Program-made: the position numbers and the translations under genes
The notes under the pieces: model-generated
Database searches by the model: none
What the model saw: only the letters and a program-made list of their open reading frames with translations
Told to the model about the DNA's origin: nothing
Shown here: in pieces, positions 63,004 through 64,000 of the stretch
How positions within the stretch are numbered: position 1 is the first letter of the stretch
Layout: each line of letters begins with the position of its first letter
Origin: Phenylobacterium glaciei
GTDB taxonomy: Bacteria; Pseudomonadota; Alphaproteobacteria; Caulobacterales; Caulobacteraceae
Length of the DNA: 64,000 nt
Assembly: GCF_016772415.1 (NCBI RefSeq)
Contig: NZ_JAGSGD010000001.1
Location: 2,629,501 to 2,693,500 of the forward strand
Direction of reading: 5' to 3'

Positions 63004-64000
63004 TCAGCTGTCTGAGAAGCCGAACGGCAGGCTGGTGCGGCGGATGTCGTCGGGCAGGATCTGGCGCCCGATGGGGGGCGCCGAACGGGCCGTGCATTCG
63101 GTGCGGTGACACAGCCGGCAGGTCACCCCGATGGGGGTCGCGGCCTCCGCCGGCTGGTCCTGGGTATAGACCAGCTTGCCCGCGTGCTCGGCGGCGCAGC
63201 CCAACGCGATGGCCCGCTCCACCCGCGGACTGCCGAAGGAGCCGCCGCCAGCCGTCACGGTCCGCGCAATGGAGAAGAACCGCTGGCCGTCGGGCAGTTC
63301 CAGCCACTGGGTGACGATCTCGCGCGGCGTCTTGAACACCTGGTGCACCGACCACAGCGGACAGCCGCCGCCGTGCCGGGCGAAGGGGAACCCCGCCCCG
63401 TCCAGGCGCTTGGAGACGTTGCCGGCCGGATCGACCCGGATGAAGAAGAACGGAACCCGCTCCTGCCCCGGCTTCTGCAGGGTGGTCAGCCGGTGGGCCG
63501 TCTGCTCGAAGCTGGCCCCGAACTGCCTTGCCAGGGCCTCGACGTCGTAGCGCCGCGCCTCCACCGCCCGGGCGAAGGCCGAATAGGGCATGATCACCGC
63601 TGCGGCCGCATAGCTGGCCAGGGCGCGGCGCGTCAGCCGCTCGCCGCTGTCGGTGATGAAGGTCCCTTCGGCCAGGACCGCGTCCACCTCCTCGCGCATC
63701 TCCAGATAGGCCAGTTGCAGGGCCAGCTGGAACATCTGGCTGGCCGTATCCAAACCGTCGTCCAGCAGGATCTCCCTGCGGTGCCAGTCCAGCCGCCGGA
63801 TCGAGCCGACCATGACCGCCGACGGCAGCCGGCGCACCTTCAGCCCGTGCCGCGCCTTCAGGTAGCCCACCAGGTTGTCGTGCCCCGCCACGCCCTGGGC
63901 GATGCGCTCGGCGGCGTCGTCCAGGGTCGGGAAACTGTTGCGCCGCGCGGCCAGGAAGCGGCGAGACTCAGCGACCGGATCGGTGGCGTCGCTGCCCTCC
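63004..64000 (-). CDS. ScfR/RamB-like regulator of acetate and short-chain acyl metabolism (partial)
   Basis: The frame is open from the window edge to TGA at 63004, covering the last 331 residues; the N-terminal XRE helix-turn-helix lies beyond 64000. The central region fits an IrrE-like domain (LALQLAYLEMREEVDAVLAEGTF), and the C-terminus has the DUF2083-type Cys cluster GVTCRLCHRTECTARSAPP with RRTSLPFGF. These proteins (RamB in actinobacteria, ScfR-type in proteobacteria) control glyoxylate-cycle or propionate genes. Its place just upstream of malate synthase G fits this role. Confidence 0.88.
   Translation of the reverse strand, partial: EGSDATDPVAESRRFLAARRNSFPTLDDAAERIAQGVAGHDNLVGYLKARHGLKVRRLPSAVMVGSIRRLDWHRREILLDDGLDTASQMFQLALQLAYLEMREEVDAVLAEGTFITDSGERLTRRALASYAAAAVIMPYSAFARAVEARRYDVEALARQFGASFEQTAHRLTTLQKPGQERVPFFFIRVDPAGNVSKRLDGAGFPFARHGGGCPLWSVHQVFKTPREIVTQWLELPDGQRFFSIARTVTAGGGSFGSPRVERAIALGCAAEHAGKLVYTQDQPAEAATPIGVTCRLCHRTECTARSAPPIGRQILPDDIRRTSLPFGFSDS

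Overview
The window is high-GC chromosomal DNA from an alphaproteobacterium, most likely of the order Caulobacterales (Caulobacter/Phenylobacterium-like). Pointers are two DUF2336 proteins, a CtrA-type box, three membrane or soluble hybrid histidine kinases, a large TonB-dependent receptor, the pairing of malate synthase G with an ScfR/RamB-type regulator, and the palindromic repeats typical of such genomes. The genus is inferred, not proven. I saw no tRNA, rRNA, CRISPR array, insertion sequence or prophage.

Layout. 0-5.4 kb: end of an unknown gene, a cytochrome c lipoprotein, and an RND efflux pump with its adaptor. 5.6-9.5 kb: class II aldolase, then divergent mnmH and selD (selenium modification of tRNA), with an HAD phosphatase and a 41-residue peptide coupled to selD. 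9.5-19.3 kb: a PAF-acetylhydrolase-like lipase, glycerol kinase, and a signalling-rich block (DUF2336, NAD kinase, Hpt protein, Nudix hydrolase, second DUF2336, hybrid kinase). 19.3-26.2 kb: CaiB-type CoA transferase, a lower-GC patch with two unknown genes, a transglycosylase under a CtrA-like box, a hybrid kinase, and a TonB-like protein. 26.3-34.4 kb: acyl-CoA dehydrogenase, ThiO-like oxidase, a three-gene ABC-2 exporter, a TetR regulator divergent from an enoyl-CoA hydratase, and a Baeyer-Villiger-type monooxygenase. 34.4-43.6 kb: PAS/GAF hybrid kinase, LysR regulator, a tightly coupled four-gene operon of unknown function (with a LuxI/GNAT-like acyltransferase and an isochorismatase-like protein lacking its catalytic residues) followed by an XRE regulator, a SPOUT RNA methyltransferase, and an M13 peptidase.

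43.8-55.7 kb is a uronate catabolism region: kdgK, a TonB-dependent receptor, kduD, kduI and uxaC. TGACACCGGT palindromes precede both the receptor and uxaC, so a LacI-type regulator encoded elsewhere probably controls them together. Receptor uptake, KduI/KduD conversion of 5-keto-4-deoxyuronate to KDG, UxaC isomerisation of hexuronates and KdgK phosphorylation of KDG form one pathway; the dehydratase, aldolase and reductase steps are not in the window. A TPR membrane protein, a small unknown protein and an L,D-transpeptidase are interleaved.

55.7-64 kb: a MazG-like protein, a two-gene envelope operon with an OmpA-like lipoprotein, a second flavin monooxygenase, an APH-family kinase, malate synthase G, and the truncated ScfR-like regulator. 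Palindromic repeats or terminators occupy most gaps between convergent genes (885, 15.2, 26.2 and 60.6 kb) and the gaps at 43.7 and 53.9 kb. The most interesting unexplained items are the 38.1-40.7 kb operon with phased repeats before its XRE gene, the covarying hairpin pair at 12.5 and 27.5 kb, and the predicted uronate operators.
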